The notes beneath the pieces are model-generated. The model made no database searches. It was not told where the DNA came from and saw only the letters and a program-made list of their open reading frames with translations. 64,000 bases of DNA from Neocallimastix lanati (nom. inval.) (taxonomy: Eukaryota; Neocallimastigomycota; Neocallimastigomycetes; Neocallimastigales; Neocallimastigaceae), in the NCBI GenBank assembly GCA_016946835.1, contig JACVTC010000051.1, positions 208,501-272,500 on the forward strand. The letters run 5' to 3'. A program made the position numbers and the translations under genes. Every line of letters begins with the position of its first letter. The stretch's first letter is position 1. Shown piece by piece: positions 26,809 to 38,778 of the stretch.

Positions 26809-28640
26809 ATATTAATAAAATACTTTAACAATTATATAGATTTATTTATTTAAAAAATATTAATAAAATATTTAAACAACTATTAATAAAATACTTTAGC
26901 AATTATATAGATTTATTTATTTAAAAAAAATATTAATAAAATATTTTAGCAATTATATAGATTTATTTATTTAAAAAAATATTAATAAAATACTTTAACA
27001 ATTATAAAGATTTATTTATTTAAAAAAAATATTAATAAAATACTTTAACAATTATATAGATTTATTTATTTAAAAAATATTAATAAAATATTTAAACAAC
27101 TATTAATAAAATATTTTAGCAATTATATAGATTTATTTATTTAAAAAATATTAATAAAATATTTAAACAACTATTAATAAAAAATTTTAGCAATTATATA
27201 GATTTATTTATTTAAAAAAAATATTAATAAAATACTTTAACAATTATATAGATTTATTTATTTAAAAAAAATATTAATAAAATACTTTAACAATTATATA
27301 GATTTATTTATTTAAAAAATATTAATAAAATATTTAAACAACTATTAATAAAATATTTTAGCAATTATATAGATTTATTTATTTAAAAAATATTAATAAA
27401 ATATTTAAACAACTATTAATAAAAAATTTTAGCAATTATATAGATTTATTTATTTAAAAAAAATATTAATAAAATACTTTAACAATTATATAGATTTATT
27501 TATTTAAAAAATATTAATAAAATATTTAAACAACTATTAATAAAATATTTTAGCAATTATATAGATTTATTTATTTAAAAAATATTAATAAAATATTTAA
27601 ACAACTATTAATAAAAAATTTTAGCAATTATATAGATTTATTTATTTAAAAAAAATATTAATAAAATACTTTAACAATTATATAGATTTATTTATTTAAA
27701 AAAAAATATTAATAAAATACTTTAACAATTATATAGATTTATTTATTTAAAAAAAAATATTAATAAAATACTTTAACAATTATATAGATTTATTTATTTA
27801 AAAAATATTAATAAAATATTTAAACAACTATTAATAAAATACTTTAGCAATTATATAGATTTATTTATTTAAAAAAAATATTAATAAAATACTTTAGCAA
27901 TTATATAGATTTATTTATTTAAAAAAAATATTAATAAAATACTTTAGCAATTATATAGATTTATTTATTTAAAAAAATATTAATAAAATACTTTAACAAT
28001 TATATAGATTTATTTATTTAAAAAAAATATTAATAAAATACTTTAACAATTATATAGATTTATTTATTTAAAAAATATTAATAAAATATTTAAACAACTA
28101 TTAATAAAATACTTTAGCAATTATATAGATTTATTTATTTAAAAAAAATATTAATAAAATACTTTAGCAATTATATAGATTTATTTATTTAAAAAAAAAT
28201 ATTAATAAAATACTTTAACAATTATATAGATTTATTTATTTAAAAAAAAATATTAATAAAATACTTTAACAATTATATAGATTTATTTATTTAAAAAAAA
28301 ATATTAATAAAATACTTTAACAATTATATAGATTTATTTATTTAAAAAAAATATTAATAAAATACTTTAACAATTATATAAATTTATTTATTTAAAAAAA
28401 AAAAATTAATAAAATATTTTAACAATTATATAGATTTATTTATTTAAAAAAAAAATATTAATAAAATACTTTAACAATTATATAGATTTATTTATTTAAA
28501 AAATATTAATAAAATATTTAAACAACTATTAATAAAATACTTTAACAATTATATAGATTTATTATTTAAAAAAAATATTAATAAAATACTTTAACAATTA
28601 TATAGATTTATTTATTTAAAAAAAAAAATTAATAAAATAT
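26809..28640 (+). repeat. 50-bp minisatellite inside the MULE
   Basis: About 32 units (hand count) of a roughly 50-bp sequence containing ATTAATAAAATACTTTA, then CAATTATATAGATTTATTT and a terminal A-run of 6-9. A second unit type carries an extra 23-24 bp (AATATTTAAACAACT) and recurs at intervals, giving units of about 72 bp. Degenerate copies extend to about 28830, and a short 23-bp duplication at 26745-26795 precedes it. The array lies just downstream of the transposase stop. Confidence 0.9.
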
Positions 28641-29001
28641 TTAAACAATTATTAATAAAATTAATTATAAACATTAATAATAAAATATAAAAATATAAAA
28701 ATATAAAAATATATTATTGATATTAATAATAAAGTATAAAAATATAGGATTATTTATTTTAAAAAAAATATTAATAAAATATTTAAACAATTATTAATAA
28801 AATAAATTATAATAATAAAATTATAGAATATTTATTTAAACTACATAAATTTTATCAAGTATATAAACATTTTAACTTTTTAATAATTATAAAATTTTAA
28901 TTAATAAATTTAATTATAAGTTTTTGTATGAAAGAATTTTAATGATTTTTTCTTTTGGAAATTCCTCTGTCATTTCATAATTATTTATTATTAAATAATA
29001 T

Positions 29002-30423
29002 TTATAAAATATTATTTAAATTAGTTAAACATTCAAACCACAATTTAGAAAGATCACTTCTATCATATTTTATATTAATTAACTTGGCTTCTTTATTTTT
29101 GTATTTTTCAATTAAGATATTAATTTCATCAGTTTTTGTTTTTATTTTTTTTTTCATTCTCCAAATTCCTTTTATTTTCATTTGGTAATCATAATATGAT
29201 AAATGTTCGTGTTCTTTTAATTTATTTATTAATTCATAAAAATTTGGTTTCATTGGAAATAGTTTATTTAAAGAATTATTGAGTGATTCTGAAGCCTTAT
29301 TGGTTATATGTTTAATATTATTATAATAATTCCAACTTTTCATATCGTAACCAATTAAATATGTTTCATAAAAATATTCTAAAAATTTTAAAAATTGACA
29401 AGAATTTTTTTCAATGGATTTAGTTTTAATTAATGAAAAAATATCCATTATGTATTCAGGGTTGATAAATGGTAAGTTTGAAATTCCTTTGTAATAATTA
29501 AATATTTTTTCATCATCGTTCACTTCATTACGGCACAATTCATTTTTTTTAATTTCTAATAAATTTTTATAATGCCAAATACAGTATTTAATATTTATAT
29601 TAGGAAATATTTTTTTAACTGCTTTGGATATGCCTTTTTCAAAATCGCAATGTACATTTTTTGGTTCAGTTATAATATTATTATTAGCATTTTGTTTTAA
29701 TTTATTGAATAACATTTTATATGTTTTTTGCTTTTTATTTCTTAATATTGCATAAGAAGTAGTATAAAAACTATTCAATTCTTTAACGTAAGTTCTAGTA
29801 ATAAACACTTGTTGACTAAATTTAGGTGCGATATAAAAAGTACCATCCACAAATATATCATTATTATATTTCTTAAATAATTTTGCTTGAAAAGGGGATT
29901 GAAAAATTACTAAATCAGAATTTTTGAATATCATAAAATCTTCATTTCGTTCAGTTTTATAATATTCAGATTCATTAGGAATTTCATTAAAAGTTGTTAC
30001 ATTGGATGGTAGTTTTTTATTAATACTTCTTAATATTAGAGTTTTAACTGAAATATATTCTGGACACGGATATATAAATCCCATTTCTTTAGAAATTTCA
30101 TTATATAGTCTTTTTCGTTTTATATCAAAAGGATTTGAATGTTTTTTAATTTCATCTTTAATTTTATGTTTCATTACAGATAGGGATACACTATATTCGT
30201 TTCCAGGATGATTATGTAAACTCTCATATTTTAAGATTTCTTTCTCATTATTTAAAATAATAAAAGATTTACATTTATTATTTTTTTTATATTCGGTACA
30301 TTTATAAACTCTTGAATTATCTTTCCTTGAATGTGAAAAATTAAATTTATATTGTTTATTAATAATGATTTGTTCTTCTCCTTTATTAGACTCACTTATA
30401 TAAATAGTTATGTTTTCTTCCAT
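29002..30423 (-). CDS. MULE transposase with N-terminal FLYWCH-type zinc finger
   Basis: An uninterrupted 473-codon frame with no intron. Residues 20-75 look like a FLYWCH zinc finger: Cys42 and Cys51, then His70 and His72 in SLHNH, with the flanking RVYKC and CKSFIIL pattern. Residues about 185-300 are the MULE transposase domain: Asp193 in FVDGTFYIAP, Asp260 in VHCDFEKGISKAVKKIFP, and a CxxH motif at CIWHYKNL (281-288). Glu379 in NKASESLNNSL is the likely third member of the DDE triad. The enzyme would cut and join DNA at the element's terminal repeats, with the FLYWCH finger probably binding DNA. It lies inside terminal repeats and a 9-bp target duplication. All catalytic residues are present and there are no stops, so it may be active or recently so. 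FLYWCH-plus-MULE is a known arrangement in eukaryotic Mutator-like elements. Confidence 0.88.
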   Translation of the reverse strand: MEENITIYISESNKGEEQIIINKQYKFNFSHSRKDNSRVYKCTEYKKNNKCKSFIILNNEKEILKYESLHNHPGNEYSVSLSVMKHKIKDEIKKHSNPFDIKRKRLYNEISKEMGFIYPCPEYISVKTLILRSINKKLPSNVTTFNEIPNESEYYKTERNEDFMIFKNSDLVIFQSPFQAKLFKKYNNDIFVDGTFYIAPKFSQQVFITRTYVKELNSFYTTSYAILRNKKQKTYKMLFNKLKQNANNNIITEPKNVHCDFEKGISKAVKKIFPNINIKYCIWHYKNLLEIKKNELCRNEVNDDEKIFNYYKGISNLPFINPEYIMDIFSLIKTKSIEKNSCQFLKFLEYFYETYLIGYDMKSWNYYNNIKHITNKASESLNNSLNKLFPMKPNFYELINKLKEHEHLSYYDYQMKIKGIWRMKKKIKTKTDEINILIEKYKNKEAKLINIKYDRSDLSKLWFECLTNLNNIL

Positions 30424-30839
30424 TTATAAATTTTAATATATAGTTTTTAATTATATCTTTTAAATTATTATATTAATTATCTAAATATTATTTTTTAATA
30501 TTAATTCTGAACAATTAAATATTCAATTTTTTTTTAAAAGATAAAAAGTATTTTAATTATTTCTTTTTCTTTTAATTTTTTTTAAAAAAAAACAGATACA
30601 TAAAGTATATATGAAAATATTTTAATTTTTATTATTTAAAAATAAATTATTTATTTAATGTATATAAAAAAAATTTAATTATTTATTTATTCTAAATTAA
30701 TATTAATTATTTTTTTTAATATATACTAATAAAGAATTTATGAATTAATTAATTATTTTATTTATATTATAATCTAATTAAATTATTAACTTTTAAGTCT
30801 TTTTAAAACAACAAATATATATAGCATTTTTTAGCATAT

Positions 30840-31330
30840 AAAGTAGAACTGGGCTTTCTTCTGGTTGTTATGTGGCGGACTTAATAATCATCTGGTATCT
30901 ATTCTTTATCTGATTTTCCCGATAGGGTTTGGAGAAAGGGTAAAGGGGTTATAATGGCACAATTTCAGGTAAGTATTAATTCCGCTCCTACCATTATTGG
31001 ATTGCCACGTATTTAATTTCTATATTTGATCACCCATGGCATCCTAGTGTAGTTGTATAGCCTATACTGTGAGGGTTACGAGTTCAATTTCTATAGGATA
31101 ACACGGATGTTATTTGACATGTCTACTGGAGCTACCTCTGCTTAGGAATTTGGAGCGCCGACGTCGTACTGATATAGTATAAGATATATATACCAAAGTA
31201 TATATGTTCTTTACAAGCCCATATATATAATATGGAATAGACATGTGAATTCATATGTGTAAAAAACCTATTTATATATCTCTACAAAACGGTTGCTGTA
31301 ATATATAAATAGTAATTGAAATGTGAACAA
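30840..31330 (+). other. GC-richer non-coding segment with a tRNA-like core
   Basis: About 490 bp clearly less AT-rich than its surroundings but with no reading frame. At about 31040-31104 a tRNA-like string has an ATCCT/AGGAT acceptor-like pairing, a TAGTGTAGTTG box A-like stretch, a CTGTGAG loop (GTG, His-like) and GAGTTCAATTT as a box B-like stretch. The D, anticodon and T stems pair poorly. A tRNA-derived SINE inserted in the MULE, or part of the transposon's own subterminal region, are the two readings I consider. Confidence 0.4.
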
Positions 31331-31970
31331 CAAATTTTAATTTTTGAAATTTCAATTTACAGCTATAATTTAAGTCTTATAAAAATATTATTTTGTAATT
31401 TTTATTATTATTTAATATTTTATTTATAAATTATATATAAAATAAAAGGTTTAATTCTATTATTAAGATGTTATAATAACAACTAAAGTTTTAGTTATAA
31501 TATAAAAAATTAATATTTTAAATAATATTAATTTAAATATAAATTTATAAAATAAAATTTTTTAATAATAAAATATAAAAATATTATATTGATATTAATA
31601 ATAAAATATAAAAATATAAAAATATAAAAATATAATATTAATAGAAAAATATAAAAATATAATATCAATAATAAAATATAAAATATAAAAATATAATATA
31701 AATATTAATAATAAAATATAAAAAATAAGGTTATAAAGAAAATAATTATTTATCATTTTCCTTATAACATGATTGTCAAAAAAAAAAAAAAATTATATAA
31801 AAATATTTTATTTTTTATTGACCTTTTTAATTTTTATTTATTTATTTATTTACTTATTTATTTATACATTTATTTCTTTTTTACTTAAAATTATATTAAA
31901 TTTTATGGCGTAATAATATAAATTTTAAAAGCCACAAATAAATAGATGGCTTATTAAAATTTCAAAAAAA

Positions 31971-31997
31971 AAAAAATTGGCGAAATGGACCACATTC
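31971..31997 (-). repeat. right terminal inverted repeat of the MULE
   Basis: Reads on the minus strand as GAATGTGGTCCATTTCGCC followed by a T-run. It is bounded on the outside by TAAAAAATT, identical to the left flank. The ATTTCGCCAA core is shared with the MITE-like elements. Confidence 0.75.
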
Positions 31998-32006
31998 TAA
32001 AAAATT

Positions 32007-32346
32007 AAATATATTTTATTTTTAACCATTAAAAAAAAGGAAAAGAATCCATAAATTGAAATAAGTGAAACAAATAAAGGAAAAGAACCGATTATTATAA
32101 AATAAAAAATATAAATATAATTTATATATTTAAAATTAAATATTATTAAATATTATTTTATTATTTTAACAAAAAAAAAAATTAAAATATATCTTTAAAA
32201 TTAAATAAAATATTAAATATTTTATGTCACTTTACATAATCAGTTTATTTAATTCCACCAGATTTCATATTAAAGCCACTTTCCAAAATGAGAAGACCTG
32301 TATTGATAATTTAACTTTTATTATTAAAAATTAAGATATAATATAT
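32007..32346. other. AT-rich spacer between the MULE and MITE copy 2
   Basis: No reading frame of interest. A GC-richer scrap at 32225-32300 (CCACCAGATTTCATATTAAAG) is unexplained. Confidence 0.4.
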
Positions 32347-32630
32347 GGGTGTGGGGTGGGTGTGGGGCATTTCGCCAAATTGCATTTCGCCAAATTGAAA
32401 ATTATTAAATAAATAAATAAATCAATAAATAAAATTAAATATTATTAATATCGCATAAAAACAATTTTAAAAAAAATATATTTTGAATTAATATTTATTT
32501 ATTTATTCATTTTATTTATATCAATACTCTACTTGTCGAAATGCAACTTGGGGAAATGCAACATTTTAATACTACGCCACTGGCGAAATGCAACCTGGCG
32601 AAATGCAATTTGGGGAAATGCAACTCTCCC
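32347..32630 (-). mobile_element. MITE-like non-autonomous element, copy 2
   Basis: A 284-bp element, the reverse complement of the one at 16853-17134 with moderate divergence. The ends carry iterated GGCGAAATGCAA motifs in inverted orientation; the outer termini are GGGTGTGGGG and CAACTCTCCC. The nine bases abutting each end are identical (ATAATATAT at 32338-32346 and 32631-32639), consistent with Mutator-type insertion. It has no coding capacity. The shared GGGAGAG and ATTTCGCCAA motifs suggest mobilisation by the MULE ending 350 bp to the left. Confidence 0.8.
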
Positions 32631-32696
32631 ATAATATATATATTAATATATATATTTAATATTTAATATTTAATATTTAATATTTAACAATAATTT

Positions 32697-32734
<38 letters not shown>

Positions 32735-34084
32735 AATTTTAAATTATCTTTTTTTATTTAAAAATAGTTTTGATAAAAATCAATGAATTTAGTATTATTA
32801 TAAATAATATTTATTCTACATCAATTTAGCTAATGAATTTTTTAATTGATTAAATTAAAATAACATTGTAATGAAAATATATATGAAAAAATAAAGAAGA
32901 AAATTTACTAATAAAGATCATCATATTTATTTTAAGATATTTATAATAAATTATAATTGCTACAAAAAAAAAAAAAGTTATTTTTCTTTTTTAAAATTAT
33001 TAACATTTAAAATAAATTAATAATTCACATATATATATATTAATTTTATAGTATAGTATGTTAATTTTATTTAATTTTAAATTATTTTATGAAGTTTAAA
33101 AAAGTATTTTATTATGTTTATATATATATGTATATATATATTTAAAAAGATATTTCACGAGAATTTAAATATTTTCATTATTTTCATTAGTAAAATAAAT
33201 TAAAAAATAAAAATATATTTTCTTAATTTAAATAATATTGATTTAAAATATTGAAATTTTTTTATATATAATTTAATTTTTAAAAATAATAGTGAAAAAG
33301 TATTAATATTTAATTAACTACATATTCTTTAACCTTGAAATTATTAAACTATGACTTATGCATTAATCTTTCATCTTTAATACTAACGTGATTTCTTTAT
33401 AGCTTAATTATATTAATTTTTTTGAATTTTGGATTCTTTTATCTTTAATAATATTAACATGATTTCTTTAGATATTAACGTGATTTTTTTAGAGTTTTAA
33501 AATTACATTATTTAAAGTTATTTCAATTATAACTTTTTTTTTTCTTTATCTAAAGGCTGTTAACATTTATTTAAATAATAATAATAATAATATAGAAATA
33601 ATAAAACCCCTGAGGGGGCTGAAACCAAGGGCGGTACACACCGAAAATAAGAAAAAAAATTTAAAAATAATTAAAACAAAAACTATTCTGATGATAAATT
33701 ATATATCTAAATCTATCTATATAATAATTTTAAATAATATTGAAATGATTTTTTTTTTTATTTGGTTATGGCTTTTTTATTTTATTTTATTTTTCTAAAT
33801 AGTAATTATAGTCTAATTAAATTATGCTATCATATGAATAAATGAGTTACATTTAAACCAATATGAAATTTAGAACCACATTTTAATTGAAAGGAATTGT
33901 CTACAATTAAATGAAATTAGAAAAATCCTTAAATGTTTTCTATGAAATAGCCTCTTAATAATATTTTTTATGTATAGCCTTAATATTTATAATTTCAATA
34001 AAGAATATTGATGTATATGCATTCATATGAATAAAATAAAGCAAACGAACAAAAAAAAAAAAAAACATTAAAATTCAGAAATAT

Positions 34085-34600
34085 TTATTATTTCATTATT
34101 TTATTACTTATTATTTATTTATTATTTATTATTTATTATTTATTATTTATTATTCAATTATTTAAAATTATTTATTATTTATTATTTATTATTTATTATT
34201 TATTATTCAATTATTTAAAATTATTTATTATTTATTATTTATTATTTATTATTTATTATTTATTATTTATTATTTATTATTTATTATTTATTATTTATTA
34301 TTTATTATTTATTATTTATTATTTATTATTTATTATTTATTATTTATTATTTATTATTTATTATTTATTATTTATTATTTATTATTTATTATTTATTATT
34401 TATTATTTATTATTTATTATTTATTATTCAATTATTTAAAATTATTTATTATTTATTATTTATTATTTATTATTCAATTATTTAAAATTATTTATTATTT
34501 ATTATTTATTATTTATTATTCAATTATTTAAAATTATTTATTATTTATTATTTATTATTTATTATTTATTATTTATTTTATTATATATTATTTATTTATT
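34085..34600. repeat. TTATTTA array with CAATTATTTAAAATTA interruptions
   Basis: Period-7 TTATTTA units interrupted five times by CAATTATTTAAAATTA (near 34156, 34208, 34430, 34475 and 34520). The same interruption occurs in reverse complement in the array at 35145-35700. Confidence 0.9.
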
Positions 34601-35144
34601 ATTTTTAAAAGAATAATTATTTAAATAAGTTGACCATTTAATGTATAGAAATTAAATAAAATGAATAGACTACATAATATATATGATTTTGTTTATTTAA
34701 AATAAAAACAAAAAACAAAAATAAAAAACAAAAAACAAAAACAAAAACAAAAACAAATAAATTTTTCATTTATTAGAATTGGGACAAGTGAAGCAATACA
34801 TTTTTTTTTTACATAGCTATTAATATTTAATATATTACAATATATTACAATATATTATATTATATTATATTATATTATAAAATATTGTATATATTTTCAT
34901 ATGATAAATTCAAAAATATAAAATTATATATGATTAGAAAATATTTATTATATTATTTAATTAGATTATATATTATTATTATATGATATACATACACTTA
35001 TGTATAATTGTATTATTCAAAAATGAATCATATTACTATATTAAAATACCATTAATATATTTTTAAAATTTTCCTAATTACCTATGATTATATAAAAATT
35101 ATAAAAAATAATATATAATATATAATAAATAAATAATAAAAAAA

Positions 35145-35700
35145 TAAGCAATAAATAATAAATAATTAAATAATATATATTAAAATAAATAATAAATAAA
35201 TAAACAATAAAATAAATAATAAATAATTAAATAATATATAATAAAATAAATAATAAATAATAAAATAAATAATAAATAATTAAATAATATATAATAAAAT
35301 AAATAATAAATAATAAATAATTTTAAATAATTGAATAATAAATAATAAATAATAAATAATAAATAATAAATAATAAATAATAAATAATAAATAATAAATA
35401 ATAAATAATAAATAATAAATAATAAATAATAAATAATAAATAATAAATAATTGAATAATAAATAATAAATAATAAATAATAAATAATAAATAATAAATAA
35501 TAAATAATAAATAATAAATAATAAATAATAAATAATAAATAATAAATAATAAATAATAAATAATTTTAAATAATTGAATAATAAATAATAAATAATAAAT
35601 AATAAATAATAAATAATAAATAATAAATAATATATAATATATAATAAATAGATAATAATAAATAATAAATAATAAATAATATATAATTAATAATAAAAAA
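35145..35700. repeat. TAAATAA array, inverted relative to 34085-34600
   Basis: Period-7 TAAATAA units with TAATTTTAAATAATTG interruptions near 35320 and 35566 and a shorter one at 35448, plus ATTAAATAATATATA blocks at the left. Together with the previous array it forms a large imperfect inverted repeat with a spacer of about 540 bp. Confidence 0.9.
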
Positions 35701-37024
35701 TAAATAATAAATATAATAAAAATATATAACTAATTGTAATAAATAAAATAATAAATAACAAACAATTTAAAATAAAACTAATACATGATAAATAATTTTT
35801 AAATTTAATTTGTTATAATTTTTACTTTATATTTTTTTTTTTAATCAAATACAAAACAAATTAATTTATTTTATTTTATTTTATTTTATTTTTTTTTTAA
35901 ATAATACAATTTTTTATTTATTCCTTTCAGTAATTTTAAAAAATTAGTATTTGTCAAAAAATATAAATAAAAAAGAGTAATTTTAAATATAAGAAATTTA
36001 TTCTTTTCTTTGTATATATTACTTTAAATTTTGATAAATTATATAGAAAGGAAATAGACCATAAATTCATAAAAAGTAACGCACAAAAAAAAATAAAGTT
36101 ACATTGTTACATTAGAACTATTATAATAATAAAAAGAAGTAATCAACACTTTAGATAATACCCTTTTCATAAGAAAATAGTAAATATTTATTTTAATTTT
36201 AATAGCAACAATATTATAAATATATATACACCTTTTTTCATTATTATTTTTTATTTGATAATTTTGATAAAATAATTTAAACTATATACATTGGTATTTC
36301 TCTTAAATAAAAAAAAAGAATAACAAAATATGTATTTATGTTAAAAGCAAATACTTTGGAACAAAGGAAATATATATATATATTGATAATAAAAATAAGT
36401 TGAATAATAATCATAAAAAGATAAAAAAAAACTTTGAAAGTGAATAATATTTATTACTGAAAGGATTATTATATATTTAATATTATTGTGATGTATTTAT
36501 CATTTCATAACAACAAAAAAAAGGATTTAAAATTTATTTCAAACTTATAAAATATTGAGTAATAAATTATATGATAAATAAAGCAGATATATATTTATTC
36601 TTTTGATTATTATATAAAAGAAAGAAATAAATATCTTGAAATGTTTATGAATTTACTGTTACATATGAAATAATAGTATTTATTTTGTTTTAAGATCAAA
36701 ATCAAAATATATAAAAAGTAATATATATACATATTATAATATGATATATATAAATAATGTTCAAAAGGAAATTGATTAGAGAAATTTAAAGATATATGGA
36801 TAAAGTATAATAAACTCTGCATTCTCATTTAAAAAGTAAAAATAAAAGACAATGGAATATAAATACAATAATTAAAAAAAAAATATTTTTAGTAAACATA
36901 AATATATATTTTTTTTCATTAATATATTTTCTACAACATTAAATATCAATTAAAACTATCATAAATGAATATATATATATTTTTTAATAAATACATATAA
37001 AAATAATTGACAACAAAATTTGAA

Positions 37025-37061
<37 letters not shown>

Positions 37062-37159
37062 AACGTATTATTAAACGCTTTTTTTTTTCTTTTTAAAAAT
37101 ATATATATATATATATTTTATTTGTAACATTTTGAATATATAAATTTAAAAGAAAAAAA

Positions 37160-38736
37160 ATGAGTTCAACTGAAGAAGTTAAAAAGGTTGAAGCTGAAAT
37201 TCCAGCTACTCAAAATAAAGAAGAATCTAATAGTTCTGAAGAAGAAACTGAAAACAAAGTAGTTTTATCTGATGAACCAAAAAGTATTATTATGGGTATT
37301 ATTGCTCAACTTCGTAAAGGTGCTGATTTACATCGTGTGACCTTACCAACTTTTGTTCTTGAACCAAGAAGTATGACTGAAAGAATTACTGATTTCTTAA
37401 GACATCCAGATATTTTACTTAGGTAATATAAAATATATATGTATATATTTTGAGATAAAAGTATCATAAAAAAAAAAAAAAAAAAAAAAAGCAAGTTATA
37501 TATATTATATATTTAATTTATTTAAAATATAATAAGATAGGCATGATAGAATAAAATTTGACTATAGAATATCATAATAATTAATACTATATTATTAAAT
37601 TATTTAAAAATTTTTATTATATTATTTCTTTGAAAATTATTGATAAAAACAACAAATATATTTCCTTTTAAATAAAATAAAATAAAATAAAAAAAAAAAA
37701 AAAAAAAAAAAAAAGAATTCAAAATATTGATGATCCTATCGGTCGTTTCGTTGAAGTAGTTAAATATTTCTTAGCTGGTTGGCATATTATGCCAAAGGTA
37801 TATATTAATTTTTTTGTGATTATAAAATATAATATATAAACCAATATTAAATAAAAGAAAAATAATAATTAAATCAACGATTAATTATTAATACTTTTTT
37901 TTTTTTTTTATCATTCTTTTTTCATTATTATTATTATTTATCTATATACAATTTTATTTATTTATTCTTTATATTTAATATTTTCCTATAAACATAAAAT
38001 AAAATTCAAATAAATGGGATAAATTAAATTTTATGCAAAATAAAAATTAATAATTCAATAGGGTGTGAAGAAACCATATAATCCAGTTCTTGGTGAAATT
38101 TTCCGTTGTAGATTTAAACATTCAGATGGTTCTGAAGCTTTCTATGTTTGTGAACAAACTAGTCATCATCCACCAATGTCTTCTTTCTTCTATTCTGTTC
38201 CAAAACATGGTATTAAGGTCAATGGTGAATTAAAACCAAAGGCAAAGTTCTTAGGTAATAGTGCTGCTACCATTATGCAAGGTACTCACAGTTTATATTT
38301 TACAAAACTTGATGAAACCTATTTAATTCCAATGCCAAATGTTTACGCTAGAGGTATTTTAATTGGAACTATGTTTATGGAATATGGTGATACTGTTTCT
38401 ATTAAATGTCCAAAGAATGATTTATCTGCTAGTATTGAATTTAAGACCAAGGTAAAAATTAGAATAATGAAAAATGAAATATATATATATATCAAAATAA
38501 ATTACATTAAATGTATTATTGAAAATTATATTATTTTTAATTAAATAGGGATTCTTTGGTGGAGGTTATAATAATATTTCCGGAAAGATTATGAAGGGAA
38601 AGGAAACCTTATACACTTTATCTGGTAAATGGAGTAGTGTTATGTACATTAAGAAGCCAAAGGTAATATACTTTGAGTATAGATTTATATTAAATATAAA
38701 TTTAATAATTTTTTTCTTTTTTTTCTTTTTTTTCTT

Positions 38737-38778
<42 letters not shown>

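Larger units (their letters stand above)
26548..31997 (-). mobile_element. apparently complete Mutator-like DNA transposon (MULE)
   Basis: The left end (26548-26574) and the inverted right end (31997-31971) align without gaps over 27 bp with 20 identities, sharing GGTCCA and CGCCAATTTTTT. The 9 bases immediately outside each end are identical (TAAAAAATT at 26539-26547 and 31998-32006), the target duplication length typical of Mutator-like elements. Inside, from the left, lie a 50-bp-unit minisatellite (26809-28640), a FLYWCH/MULE transposase gene on the minus strand (29002-30423), and a GC-richer segment with a tRNA-like core (30840-31330). Length is 5,450 bp. The target duplication alone is AT-rich and could be chance, but its coincidence with both repeat ends and a MULE transposase makes the boundaries convincing. 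Confidence 0.8.
32631..37159. other. 4.5-kb AT-rich intergenic region upstream of the OSBP gene
   Basis: Contains poly-T (32699-32733), three degenerate copies of a TTAACGTGATTTCTTTAG string (33381-33495), a GC-rich hairpin islet at 33607-33645, two long heptanucleotide arrays in opposite orientation (separate entries) and AT-rich DNA up to the OSBP start. No coding frame. The region just before 37160 has (TTA)n, (AT)n and an A-run, as is usual upstream of genes here. Confidence 0.6.

Noticed and set aside
33604-33650. Possible hammerhead or riboswitch-like element
   Set aside because: CTGA and GAAA strings are present, but stem I cannot pair and no conserved core is complete.
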